64,000 nt of DNA, taken from the NCBI RefSeq assembly GCF_026586805.1, contig NZ_JAPFHA010000008.1, positions 110,167 through 174,166 of the forward strand, read 5' to 3'. Below are positions 17,429 through 25,868 of the stretch, piece by piece. This DNA comes from Niveibacterium sp. 24ML (GTDB lineage Bacteria > Pseudomonadota > Gammaproteobacteria > Burkholderiales > Rhodocyclaceae). The translations under genes were made by a program, and so were the position numbers. Position 1 is the stretch's first letter, and each line of letters begins with the position of its first letter. Below the pieces are notes generated by a model. It saw only the letters and a list, made by a program, of their open reading frames with translations, made no database searches and had not been told where the DNA came from.

Positions 17429-19048
17429 ATGACTGGACCGCGCATGACCGCCACCGCCTTCCGCCCCTTCGAGTCGCTTGAATTCGACAACCTCTTCGTC
17501 CGTTCGCACGCCGCAGACCCGGGCAGGGCGAACGTACCGCGCCAGGTGCCGGGCGCCGCGTTCAGCCATGTCTCGCCGACCCCGACGCGCGCGCCAGCGC
17601 TGCTGGCCTGGTCCGATCCGCTTGGCGCCCTGCTTGGCATCGCACGCCCGCCGCTCGGCGAAGGGCCGGTCGCTGAGGTGCTGGGTGGCTCGCGCGTCTT
17701 GCCGGGCATGCAGCCTTACGCGGCGCGTTACGGTGGCCACCAGTTCGGCCAGTGGGCCGGGCAGTTGGGTGACGGGCGCGCGATCACGCTGGGCGAGATT
17801 CTCGACACCACCGGCCAGCGGCAGGAGTTGCAACTCAAGGGCGCCGGCCGCACGCCCTACTCGCGCCACGCCGATGGCCGTGCGGTGCTGCGTTCGTCGG
17901 TGCGCGAGTTCCTTTGCAGCGAGGCGATGCACCACCTCGGCATCCCCACTACCCGCGCGCTTTCGCTGGTGGCCACCGGCGATGGCGTGGTGCGCGACAT
18001 GTTCTACGACGGCAACCCGCAAACCGAACCGGGCGCCGTGGTCTGCCGCGTTGCGCCGAGCTTCGTGCGCTTCGGTAATTTCGAGATCTTCGCCGCCGAG
18101 AATGAAGCCACCAACCTGCGCACGCTGGCCGACTGGGTGATCCGTCACCACTACCCCGAGCTCGGCGAACCCGGCCCCGCCACCTACGCCGCCTGGTTCA
18201 AGGAGATCAGCCGCCGCACCGCGGTGATGGTGGCGCACTGGATGCGGGTGGGTTTCGTGCACGGCGTGATGAACACCGACAACATGTCCATCCTCGGCCT
18301 CACGATCGACTACGGCCCGTACGGCTGGCTTGAAGACTTCGATCTGGGCTGGACGCCCAACACCACCGATGCGCAGGGCCGCCGCTACTGCTACGGCCAG
18401 CAGGCGCAGATCGCCTACTGGAACCTCACCCGCCTGGCCGGCGCGCTGAGCGAACTGGTGGGCGACGACGACGCGCTGCGCGCCGGGCTGGAGACTTACC
18501 GCGTCACCTTCGGCGATAGCTGGTCACAGATGCTGGCCGACAAGCTCGGCATCACCGACCGTGGCGGCGACGACGAAGACGGGCTGATCACCGATCTGTT
18601 CGGCTTGTTGCAGCAAACCGAAACCGACATGACGATCTTCTTCCGCTCGCTTACCGCAGTCCCGCTTGGCGCGGGTGTCAGCGCCGCCGAGCAGATTGCG
18701 CCGCTGCGCGACGCCTTCTACGACCCGGCCGCGCTCGATGGCCCGCATGGTGGGGCGATGGCCGACTGGCTGGCGCGCTACGCGGCACGGGTGCGGGAAG
18801 ACGGCGACGCGGCAGCGGGTCGCATCGCACGCATGAACGCCGCCAATCCCAAGTACGTGCTGCGCAACTGGATCGCCCAGCAGGCGATCGACGCAGCCAG
18901 CACCGGCGATACCTCGCAGATCGAACGCCTGCTCGACGTGCTGCGCAAGCCCTACGACGAGCAGCCCGAGCATGCCGATCTGTTCGCGCGGCGGCCGGAC
19001 TGGGCGCGCAGCAAGCCGGGCTGCTCGGCGCTGTCCTGCAGTTCGTGA
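17429..19048 (+). CDS. selO: Protein adenylyltransferase SelO (YdiU)
   Basis: 539 aa. A pseudokinase fold that transfers AMP to Ser/Thr/Tyr of target proteins and is linked to oxidative-stress control. Family blocks are clear: [82 protein letters not shown] and [15 protein letters not shown]. The C-terminus is [10 protein letters not shown], with Cys where the selenocysteine of animal SelO lies. Start codons at 17429 and 17444 are both plausible. It is convergent with the hydrolase at 19055, with only 6 nt between stops. Confidence 0.94.
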   Translation: MTGPRMTATAFRPFESLEFDNLFVRSHAADPGRANVPRQVPGAAFSHVSPTPTRAPALLAWSDPLGALLGIARPPLGEGPVAEVLGGSRVLPGMQPYAARYGGHQFGQWAGQLGDGRAITLGEILDTTGQRQELQLKGAGRTPYSRHADGRAVLRSSVREFLCSEAMHHLGIPTTRALSLVATGDGVVRDMFYDGNPQTEPGAVVCRVAPSFVRFGNFEIFAAENEATNLRTLADWVIRHHYPELGEPGPATYAAWFKEISRRTAVMVAHWMRVGFVHGVMNTDNMSILGLTIDYGPYGWLEDFDLGWTPNTTDAQGRRYCYGQQAQIAYWNLTRLAGALSELVGDDDALRAGLETYRVTFGDSWSQMLADKLGITDRGGDDEDGLITDLFGLLQQTETDMTIFFRSLTAVPLGAGVSAAEQIAPLRDAFYDPAALDGPHGGAMADWLARYAARVREDGDAAAGRIARMNAANPKYVLRNWIAQQAIDAASTGDTSQIERLLDVLRKPYDEQPEHADLFARRPDWARSKPGCSALSCSS

Positions 19049-19054
19049 GCCACC

Positions 19055-19822
19055 TCAGCGCGATGCGGCCAGCCAGCGCGTGATCTGCGCGATCACCCAG
19101 TCGCCGTCGTCCAGCGGCAGATCGTGGCCGGCATGCGGGTGTTCGGCGTGGGCGCATTGCCAGCGCTGCGCCAGCGTGCGCGAGCAACGCGGGCTCACCA
19201 GCGCATCCCTCGCGCTGCTGAGCACCAGCAGGGGCGTCGCCGGCCGGGCCACGGGCGCGGTGTAGCGCGCGGCGGCCAGCAATTGCCGCAGCGCGTTGCG
19301 GCGCGATACCGGCCGTGCCTCGCGCAGCGCGACCCAGGCTTCGATGCATGCCGCGTTGTCGGCAACGCATCGCGTGGTGGCCTCGAAGATGGTGCGCTCC
19401 CATGCTGCCGCGCTGCCGCCCAGCAGGGCCAGGCGCAGCAAGGGCATGTAGTTGTGCGGCTGCAGGCGTTGCCAGAAGGGGCTGAAGGGTCGCAGGCTGG
19501 TGTTGATCAGCACCGCGCGTGCGACTTCCTGCGGATAGCGCTGCGCCCAAGATACGGTGAGCATGGCGCCGAGCGACATTGCAATGACGCGGTAGGGCGG
19601 CGCGACGCCTTGTCGCGCCAGTTCGGCGCGCGCGGCATCGGCCATCGCGTCGACGCGGGTCGGGCTCTCGCGCTGGTTGAGCATGCCATTGCCGGGCAGG
19701 TCGATGCAGTACACCGGGTGGCCCGCTTGTGCCGCGCGCAGGCGTTCGGGGAAGCTGCCCCAGTGGCCTTGTTCACGGGTGAGGCCGCGCAGCAGGACCC
19801 ATGGGATCGGGCGGGCTTTCAT
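19055..19822 (-). CDS. Alpha/beta hydrolase
   Basis: 255 aa with the alpha/beta-hydrolase order: an opening strand and oxyanion region (VLLRGLTREQGHWGSF), VYCIDLPGNGM, and the nucleophile elbow AMSLGAML. There is a candidate acid in SSARDALVSP and a late His in HAGHDLPLDDGDWV. The nucleophile motif is A-x-S-x-G rather than G-x-S-x-G. No signal peptide, so cytoplasmic. It overlaps the upstream M14 peptidase gene by 4 nt (ATGA), indicating co-translation. The substrate cannot be told; a BioH-like esterase is one possibility, but no biotin genes are near. Confidence 0.82.
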   Translation of the reverse strand: MKARPIPWVLLRGLTREQGHWGSFPERLRAAQAGHPVYCIDLPGNGMLNQRESPTRVDAMADAARAELARQGVAPPYRVIAMSLGAMLTVSWAQRYPQEVARAVLINTSLRPFSPFWQRLQPHNYMPLLRLALLGGSAAAWERTIFEATTRCVADNAACIEAWVALREARPVSRRNALRQLLAAARYTAPVARPATPLLVLSSARDALVSPRCSRTLAQRWQCAHAEHPHAGHDLPLDDGDWVIAQITRWLAASR

Positions 19823-20850
19823 GTCGCGCCCGTCACCGTGCCGTACCAGTCGCGCATTGCCAGTTCGTAGTGGCGCGCGCGTTCCTGCGGCGCCGGCAGC
19901 CAGCGGCTATGGCTGCTCGCGGCGCGGGCCATGAAATCGAGCCATTGCATGTGCCGCCGCAGCACGCGTTGCTGGCGGTGCGCGATACCGGGATTGAACA
20001 TGCCGTGGCGCGAGAAGAGCTGGCGCGGATTCTTCTTCACCCACAGCCAGGAGCCCATCTCCAGCGTGAGCGGCAGGAATACACGTTCGGAGGACTGCGT
20101 GGCGCGCAGGTAGAGGTAGTCCCACAGATCGCCGTGGGTCAGGTAGCTGAGGCTCTGCGGCTCGAACACGTAGCTGTGCTGCGCGTGGGTCTGGTCGAAG
20201 ATTTCCTTCAACGCATGCACTTCGGGCAGGTGACGGATTGGCTCGGAGGTATGCGCGAAGGGGAACCAGATGCGGTCGCGCAGCCCGAAGCCGGAGTGGC
20301 AGTCCACCGCCATGCTGAAGGGGCGCGAGAGCAGTTCGCGTTCGACCAGATCGCACAGGGCCAGGCTCTCGGCCTGCATCGGCGCGTTGCGGGGGCCGCG
20401 ATACCAGGGCAGCCAGCGGGTGATGCGCTGGCCGCCGGCCAGGAATGGCACTTGTTCAAGCGCTTCGACCGGCGCATTGCGCATCAGGTCGACGCCGTTC
20501 GGGTTGGCGCGGGTATTGCGCCAGACACCCGCCGGGTTCACCAGCGGCATGAACACCATACGCAGGGTTTCAAGCTGGCGGTGAAGCAGCGCATCCCAGC
20601 GCAGGCGCACGACCAGGCTGCGCAGGAATTCGATCACCACCTCGGCGCCGATCCGCTCCAGGCCGTGAATGCCGCCGAAAAAGCCGATCGCGGGGGCATC
20701 GGGGGCCGGGTTGCCGAGGCTGATCGCATACACCGGAAAGCGATGGCGCCCGCTGGCCACTTCGCACAGCACTTGCGCATCGAGCTGGCCCGCACCCTGG
20801 CGGATGACGCGTTCCAGTTCAATCTGCAGCGCAAGTTCGGCAGGCGGCAT
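19819..20850 (-). CDS. M14-family zinc carboxypeptidase-like protein
   Basis: 343 aa. Zinc and catalytic features of M14/DUF2817-type peptidases are visible: GGIHGLERIGAEV (HxxE zinc ligands), PLVNPAGVWRNTRANPNGVD (substrate Asn/Arg region), VDCHSGFGLRD (third zinc ligand His) and LTLEMGSWLW (catalytic Glu). No signal peptide is apparent, so it may act in the cytoplasm on peptides or modified amino acids. The gene is first in a two-gene operon with the hydrolase downstream, joined by an ATGA overlap. Confidence 0.82.
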   Translation of the reverse strand: MPPAELALQIELERVIRQGAGQLDAQVLCEVASGRHRFPVYAISLGNPAPDAPAIGFFGGIHGLERIGAEVVIEFLRSLVVRLRWDALLHRQLETLRMVFMPLVNPAGVWRNTRANPNGVDLMRNAPVEALEQVPFLAGGQRITRWLPWYRGPRNAPMQAESLALCDLVERELLSRPFSMAVDCHSGFGLRDRIWFPFAHTSEPIRHLPEVHALKEIFDQTHAQHSYVFEPQSLSYLTHGDLWDYLYLRATQSSERVFLPLTLEMGSWLWVKKNPRQLFSRHGMFNPGIAHRQQRVLRRHMQWLDFMARAASSHSRWLPAPQERARHYELAMRDWYGTVTGAT

Positions 20851-20920
20851 CGGCTTCGGGCTCGGGGCGGGATCGGCAGCATAGCCCAGGCCGATTGCAG
20901 CAATTCGAGCCTGTCATGTG

Positions 20921-20954
20921 ACAAGGCCGCCCGGCTTGCGCGGGGCGGCCTTGT
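20921..20954 (-). terminator. Hairpin after the OmpA-family gene
   Basis: A perfect 12-bp stem (ACAAGGCCGCCC with GGGCGGCCTTGT) and a 10-nt loop lie 21 nt beyond the stop of the minus-strand OmpA-family gene and before the M14 operon. No long T-tract. Confidence 0.6.
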
Positions 20955-20975
20955 GGGGCAAACGGCGCTTGCTGC

Positions 20976-22100
20976 TTACAGGCCGAACAGGCCCTTGAGC
21001 TTGTTGGCGGCGTCGATGGCGTTCACTGCGTCATTGATCGTGATGCCCTTGCTCGTTTCCTGATTGTTGCCTTGTGCCGGTGCTTGTTGCTGTGCCTGCC
21101 GCGTGGCGGGGGCCGTGCGCGGGGTGTTGGCTGAGATTGTGGTGCCCTGGCTGGCCGTTGCGGTGCTGCGCGCGACGATCTCGACCCGGCGGTTCTTTGC
21201 ACGACCCGCGTCGGTGGTGTTGGGCGCCAGCGGCTGCGTCATGCCGCGACCGCTCGCGTTCAGGCGCCCCATGTCGATGCCCTGCTGGGTGGCCAGCGCC
21301 ATCGCGACGGCGCTCGCGCGTGCTTCAGAGAGCTGCTGGTTGGCATCGGCGCCGCCCACATCGTCGGTGTGGCCGATGATGTCCAGCTGCAGCGCGGGGT
21401 TGTCCTGCAGCACCTTGCCCAGTTCCTTCAGCGTGGCGGCGGATGCGGCAGTCAGCGTGGCCTTGCCGGTATCGAACTGGAAGCCGTAGAGGTCCACCTT
21501 GCCGTTCTCGCTCAGCGACTTGGCGATCGGGCTGTTGCCGCTGACGGCGATGCGCCCGTCATCGAGTTGGCCCTTCTCGACCACGAACTGCCAAATACCG
21601 CCGTCGTTCACCCACATCGACACATAGGTGTTGCCGCGCTGCGCGGCGAGGTACTGGTTGTCGCGGCTGTAGTTCAGGTACAGATCGCGCGCCTTCATCA
21701 GCTTCTGGAAATCGCTGAGGTTGGATTCGGTGCAGGGGCGTTCGCAGGCGAACAGCTCCGTGAAGCCTGAGCGGCGCAGCGCCGACTGGTAGTTGCGGAA
21801 GATCTGCAGCGCCGACGCGGACTTGGGCGTGTCGTAGTGAATGTAGGTGACGGCGCCTTCGAGCGGCATCAGCTTGTCGGCGACGTAGTCGCCGCCGCGC
21901 CGGTAGGGCTTGCTGAGGATCAGCTGAAACTCCTCGTACTCCTTGAAATCGTAGTGGTCCATCTTGGCGCCCGGGTAGGGCGGAACTTCCGGGTGATCCG
22001 GGCCGGTTGCGCCGATTGCCGGGGTCGTGCCCAAACCGAGCAGGACGAAGCCGAGTCCGAGCAGGCGGCGGGAAAGGCGCTTGGAGTACTTGGGCAGCAT
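20976..22100 (-). CDS. OmpA-family protein with DUF4892-like N-terminal domain
   Basis: 374 aa. A signal peptide (MLPKYSKRLSRRLLGLGFVL to PAIGA) is followed by a globular region (about 35-195, HPEVPPYPGAKMDHYDFKEY through YVSMWVNDGG) resembling DUF4892/lipid-binding periplasmic domains. A C-terminal OmpA peptidoglycan-binding domain follows (about 205-315: FDTGKATLTAASAATL, DIIGHTDDVGG, LSEARASAVAMAL, GRGMTQPLAPN, KNRRVEIVAR). The tail is Gln/Ala-rich and low-complexity (about 318-350). It should be exported and anchor to peptidoglycan. Whether the tail reaches a partner is unknown. It appears monocistronic with its own terminator hairpin. Confidence 0.88.
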   Translation of the reverse strand: MLPKYSKRLSRRLLGLGFVLLGLGTTPAIGATGPDHPEVPPYPGAKMDHYDFKEYEEFQLILSKPYRRGGDYVADKLMPLEGAVTYIHYDTPKSASALQIFRNYQSALRRSGFTELFACERPCTESNLSDFQKLMKARDLYLNYSRDNQYLAAQRGNTYVSMWVNDGGIWQFVVEKGQLDDGRIAVSGNSPIAKSLSENGKVDLYGFQFDTGKATLTAASAATLKELGKVLQDNPALQLDIIGHTDDVGGADANQQLSEARASAVAMALATQQGIDMGRLNASGRGMTQPLAPNTTDAGRAKNRRVEIVARSTATASQGTTISANTPRTAPATRQAQQQAPAQGNNQETSKGITINDAVNAIDAANKLKGLFGL

Positions 22101-22195
22101 TGTTTTGCCTCATGTGTGTTGGGGTCGCCGCGCATGATGCCGAATGGGTAGCGACATCGCCACCTCTGAATTCACACGGAATGTAAATCCGCGCG

Positions 22196-23083
22196 CTAAC
22201 GCCGCCGACGCTCGCGCTGGGCGCTCTTGGCGAGCTTCTGTGCGAAGCCGCTGAAGTCGAGCCCGATCTTCTGCGACAAGGCGCGCGCCTCACGATCCAC
22301 CGCCGCCCAGTCGGGTGGGTAGCCTTCGTCATTGAAGGCGAAGGCGATGCGGTTACCGTCGCCGGCCACTTCCTGAACGATCAGGCGGTCGCGGAACACC
22401 TCGCGCAGCAGGTCGATGTGGGCGGCGCTGTCTTCACCCTTCACCGCAAGATTGCAGACCAGCATGCCGGCTGGTTTGAGGCGGGCGCGGATGTTCAGGT
22501 AGAAGCGCTCGTCGCAGAAGGCCGGCACGATGCCGTTCTCGTCGTAGCCGTCGAGCAGCACCACGTCGGCACGATCCTCGGTGCTGGCGAAATACTCGAC
22601 CGCATCGGCGCACAGCACCGCGAGCCGCTCATCGTCCGGCGGCACCGCGAACTGCTCGCGCAGCGCGATCACATCTTCGCTGATTTCCACCGTCGTCACG
22701 CGCGAGCGCAGCAGGTGGCGGTGGCAGAACTTGGTCAGCGAACCGCCCCCCATGCCGATGATCACTACATGCTTTGGCCGCGGCTGGAATAGCAGGAAGG
22801 CCATCATCTTGCGCGTGTAGGCGGCGTGCAGCGCATACGGCTCGGCGATGTCCATCTCGCTTTGCACCAGCGCCAGCGTGAAGTGCAGCCGCCGCAGCTT
22901 GCCGTCGTCGATCACGAAGGGGCGTGGGTATTCGCCGTCGCGCAGCAGGCGGATCAGGTAGTGGATGTCGGCGTCAGCAGCTTCGAGCAGGCGCACCACG
23001 CCGCGTTCCTGCAGGAACGCGGCGTGGAATTCCAGCAGGCCATCGGCGGTGATGCGCGATTCGAGCAATGCGGGGCGGGTCAT
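22196..23083 (-). CDS. Spermidine-synthase-like methyltransferase-fold protein
   Basis: 295 aa. A Rossmann-type SAM-fold domain like polyamine aminopropyltransferases: VVIIGMGGGSLTKFCHRHL (nucleotide-binding loop), VTTVEISEDVIALREQF, CADAVEYF, and ADVVLLDGYDENGIV at the usual gate position. The classical SpeE motif G-G-G-D-G with its catalytic Asp is altered to GMGGGSLTKF, so true spermidine synthase activity is doubtful. Many such proteins are annotated as fused or orphan spermidine-synthase-like methyltransferases. Arg-rich C-terminus (ERRRR). Located 45 nt after dbpA on the same strand, so possibly cotranscribed. Confidence 0.8.
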   Translation of the reverse strand: MTRPALLESRITADGLLEFHAAFLQERGVVRLLEAADADIHYLIRLLRDGEYPRPFVIDDGKLRRLHFTLALVQSEMDIAEPYALHAAYTRKMMAFLLFQPRPKHVVIIGMGGGSLTKFCHRHLLRSRVTTVEISEDVIALREQFAVPPDDERLAVLCADAVEYFASTEDRADVVLLDGYDENGIVPAFCDERFYLNIRARLKPAGMLVCNLAVKGEDSAAHIDLLREVFRDRLIVQEVAGDGNRIAFAFNDEGYPPDWAAVDREARALSQKIGLDFSGFAQKLAKSAQRERRRR

Positions 23084-23128
23084 CTGAAGTGTGAGCTTGG
23101 GTTGGAGCGGGCCTTGCGCACGTTCAGA

Positions 23129-24550
23129 TCAGAGCCGCCTTACCTTGACGCGCTTGCCCTTGATCTTGCCGTCGCTGAGTCGGCGCACGGCCTTGTCGGC
23201 GATATCGCGATTCACCGCCACGTAGGTGGAGAGCTCCATCACGCTGATCTTGCCGACCTGTTCGCGGCTGAAGCCGGCTTCGCCGGTGAGCGCGCCCAGC
23301 ACGTCGCCGGCGCGCAGCTTTTCTTTGCGGCCACCGAGAATCTGCAGGGTTGCCATCGGCGGCAGCAGCGCTTCGCCCGAGGCGTCCAGTTCGTCGAGCG
23401 TGGCCCACTCCGGCACGAAGCCCTGTGCGGTGGCGATCGCTTCGATGCGGCGTTTTTCGTTCGGGCTCACCAGGCTCAAGGCCCAACCCTGCGCATCGCC
23501 ACGGCCGGTGCGGCCGATGCGATGGACATGGATCTCCGGGTCCGGCGTGACGTCGACATTTATCACCGCTTCGAGATCGGCGATGTCCAGCCCGCGTGCG
23601 GCGACGTCGGTGGCCACCAGCACCGAGCAGCTGCGTTGCGCGAACTGCACCAGCACCTGATCGCGCTCGCGCTGATCCAGTTCGCCGTGCAAGGCGAGCG
23701 CAACGATGCCCGCCGCCTGCAGGGTGTCGACCAGATCGCGGCACTGCTGGCGGGTGTTGCAGAAGGCCAGCGTGCTGACCGGGCGGTAGTGCTGTAAAAG
23801 GCGCGCCACGCCCGCCAGCCGCGCCTCGGGTGCGACTTCGTAAAAGCGCTGACGGATCTTGTCGGCGGCGTGCGATTCGGCCAGCTTCACTTCATGCGGT
23901 GTGAGCAGGAAGCGCGCCGCGATGCGCGCGATGCCGTCGGGGAAGGTGGCCGAGAACAGCAGGGTCTGGCGACTGAGCGGGCACAGGCTGGCCACTGCCA
24001 CCATGTCGTCGTTGAAGCCCATGTCGAGCATGCGGTCCGCTTCGTCCAGCACCAGGGTGGACAGATCGCGCAGCAGGAGCGCCCCGCTTTGCAGGTGATC
24101 GAGCACCCGCCCCGGCGTGCCCACCACGACATGCGCACCATGCTCAAGGCTGACGCGCTGTGGCTTGGCCGGCGAACCGCCGCACAGCGTCAGCACCTTG
24201 ATGTTGTCTTCGGCACGCGCAAGGCGCCGGATTTCGCCACTGACCTGCTCGGCCAGTTCGCGCGTCGGGCACAGTACCAGCGCCTGCACTTCCAGACTGC
24301 GCACGTTCAGCTTCATCAGCAGTGGCAGCGCAAACGCGGCCGTCTTGCCTGAGCCGGTCTTGGCCTGCGCGATGAGGTCCCGGCCTGCGAGTGAATGCGG
24401 CAGGCTCGCGGCCTGGATGGGCGTCATCGTGTGGTAGCCAAGCAGGCTCAGGTTGGCCAGCACGGCCGGCGGCAAACCCAGGGTGCTGAAGGGCGCGCCG
24501 CCCTCGGCGGCGATGGCCTCGGGGCCGGGAGTGTGGTGGATTTCGGTCAT
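23129..24550 (-). CDS. dbpA: ATP-dependent RNA helicase DbpA
   Basis: 473 aa DEAD-box helicase. Motifs in order: Q-motif region GYHTMTPIQ, Walker A AKTGSGKT, PTRELAEQ, TPGRVLD, DEAD, SAT, ARGLDIADLEAVIN and HRIGRTGR. The C-terminal DbpA RNA-binding domain (KLRAGDVLGALTGEAGFSRE to KGKRVKVRRL) distinguishes it from other DEAD proteins; it binds hairpin 92 of 23S rRNA. Role: late 50S subunit assembly. It is divergent from the cold-shock gene, with 265 nt between. Confidence 0.95.
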   Translation of the reverse strand: MTEIHHTPGPEAIAAEGGAPFSTLGLPPAVLANLSLLGYHTMTPIQAASLPHSLAGRDLIAQAKTGSGKTAAFALPLLMKLNVRSLEVQALVLCPTRELAEQVSGEIRRLARAEDNIKVLTLCGGSPAKPQRVSLEHGAHVVVGTPGRVLDHLQSGALLLRDLSTLVLDEADRMLDMGFNDDMVAVASLCPLSRQTLLFSATFPDGIARIAARFLLTPHEVKLAESHAADKIRQRFYEVAPEARLAGVARLLQHYRPVSTLAFCNTRQQCRDLVDTLQAAGIVALALHGELDQRERDQVLVQFAQRSCSVLVATDVAARGLDIADLEAVINVDVTPDPEIHVHRIGRTGRGDAQGWALSLVSPNEKRRIEAIATAQGFVPEWATLDELDASGEALLPPMATLQILGGRKEKLRAGDVLGALTGEAGFSREQVGKISVMELSTYVAVNRDIADKAVRRLSDGKIKGKRVKVRRL

Positions 24551-24815
24551 GCGTGATTATCGGCTGAGCGCCGCTGCTTGCGGAGACAAATCGACGCAAG
24601 GATTTTTTCTGAAGTGAAAATATTGGAAATAAAGATTGCTTTCCTGTTCGAAAGGGCGCATGGTTCGCCTCGCGTTTATCAAGCAGTGTCTTTGTTGTTA
24701 GTTCAGTACCTTCCGCAGTTCCGGTATTCCTGCCTTCATAGTTCCGCCGCCTTGACGACCGCCCAACCAGGGCAATCCCCTGTGCTTTCTTTTTATTTAT
24801 TCAGGAGTTTCAAAA
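24551..24815 (+). promoter_or_regulatory. AT-rich leader/promoter region of the cold-shock gene
   Basis: 265 nt between divergent dbpA and the cold-shock gene, much richer in A/T than its surroundings (e.g. AATATTGGAAATAAAG near 24626 and TTTCTTTTTATTTATTCAGG just before the gene). No reliable -35/-10 pair can be chosen. A Shine-Dalgarno CAGGAG lies at about 24801-24806. Length and composition resemble the long 5' leaders of cspA-type mRNAs. Confidence 0.45.
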
Positions 24816-25019
24816 ATGGCTAACGGCACTGTGAAGTGGTTCAATGATTCCAAGGGTTTCGGCTTCATCACCCCGGACGGCGGCGGTCAAGACCTGTTCG
24901 CCCACTTCTCGGCAATCCAGGGTGGTGGCTTCAAGACCCTTCAGGAAAACCAGCGCGTCTCGTTTGACGTGACCAAGGGTCCGAAGGGCGATCAAGCCTC
25001 GAACATCCGCCCGGAGTAA
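24816..25019 (+). CDS. CspA-family cold-shock protein
   Basis: 67 aa single cold-shock domain: [20 protein letters not shown] carries RNP1 (KGFGFI), and DLFAHFSAI carries RNP2. It binds single-stranded RNA/DNA as a chaperone that melts secondary structure at low temperature. Length and motifs are standard. It has its own Shine-Dalgarno in an AT-rich leader and a strong terminator 77 nt downstream, so it is a single-gene unit; the next gene encodes another OB-fold translation protein (IF-1). Confidence 0.95.
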   Translation: MANGTVKWFNDSKGFGFITPDGGGQDLFAHFSAIQGGGFKTLQENQRVSFDVTKGPKGDQASNIRPE

Positions 25020-25096
25020 TTGCTTGAGGCAGGCAGTTTCGCCTGCCACCTGCGTACTCCCGCATCCCGCCCCGCTGTGCGGCGGATGATGCCACC

Positions 25097-25124
25097 GAAA
25101 AGCCCGGCAATTGCCGGGCTTTTC
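25097..25124 (+). terminator. Intrinsic terminator of the cold-shock gene
   Basis: A 28-nt perfect palindrome, with arms AAAAGCCCGGC and GCCGGGCTTTT around AATT. The T-run at the 3' end of the stem (CTTTTCGTTTC) makes this the clearest intrinsic terminator of the first half of the window. It may act in both directions. Confidence 0.8.
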
Positions 25125-25153
25125 GTTTCTGAATTGCCCAAGGAGCCAAACAT

Positions 25154-25411
25154 ATGGCGAAGGAAGAAGCGATCGTGATGAACGGTCAGGTCACCGAAGT
25201 GCTGCCGGATGCACGCTTCCGTGTCACGCTGGACAACGGGCACGAGTTGATCGCCTACACCGCGGGCAAGATGCGCAAGCACCGTATCCGCATCCTCACC
25301 GGCGACAAGGTCACGCTGGAGATGTCTGCCTACGATCTGACCAAGGGCCGCATCACCTTCCGTGCCATCGAAGCGCGCGGGCCTGCCACGCCGCAACGCC
25401 GCCGTTTCTGA
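25154..25411 (+). CDS. infA: Translation initiation factor IF-1
   Basis: 85 aa S1/OB-fold protein. Family blocks: [60 protein letters not shown] and TFRA. IF-1 binds the 30S A site during initiation. This version, with a longer C-terminal tail ([13 protein letters not shown]), resembles the extra IF-1 copy common in betaproteobacteria, usually distinct from the copy in the ribosomal-protein cluster. A good Shine-Dalgarno (AAGGAG) precedes the ATG. Confidence 0.93.
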   Translation: MAKEEAIVMNGQVTEVLPDARFRVTLDNGHELIAYTAGKMRKHRIRILTGDKVTLEMSAYDLTKGRITFRAIEARGPATPQRRRF

Positions 25412-25546
25412 GCGCCTCGCACCGCGCCGCCGTGTGCGCCGAAACGTCCGCTTACGACATTTACATTTCGAGATTCAGCCCAGCCAGCACCTCGCACGTT
25501 GAGGTGCATAGGGCGCAATCCTGCGCCACCCCGGCTGGAGAATCCG

Positions 25547-25867
25547 ATGAAACCCCTCATTCGCGCCACCTTGTTGGCGCTTGGCATGCTGACCGCTTCG
25601 GGCGCCATGGCGCATGGCCGGGGCCATCATCATGGCCATGGTGATGATTGGGACGAGCACCATCGACGTGACCGCTATCGGGACGAATGGCGTTACCGGC
25701 AGTGGCAGGACGAATACCGATGGCGCGAGCACGCCCACTGGCGCCATGTTCACAGCCCTCACTGCCGGCACGCCGGCTACTATCCGCCGCCCCCACCGCC
25801 ACCGCCCTACTACGGCCGCCCGGCGATCACGATCGGGATTGCGCCGATCGTGATCCCGCTGCGCTGA
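25547..25867 (+). CDS. Exported His/Arg-rich small protein
   Basis: 106 aa. Signal peptide MKPLIRATLLALGMLTASGA with an AMA cleavage site. The mature part is rich in His, Arg, Trp and Tyr (HGRGHHHGHGDDWDEHHRRD), then a run of eight Pro (YYPPPPPPPPYYG) and a hydrophobic end (AITIGIAPIVIPLR). GGAG lies 6 nt before the ATG at 25547. The composition suggests metal binding or envelope association, but no family with known function is recognised. Its stop is 1 nt from the stop of convergent sbcB. Confidence 0.7.
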   Translation: MKPLIRATLLALGMLTASGAMAHGRGHHHGHGDDWDEHHRRDRYRDEWRYRQWQDEYRWREHAHWRHVHSPHCRHAGYYPPPPPPPPYYGRPAITIGIAPIVIPLR

Positions 25868-25868
25868 G

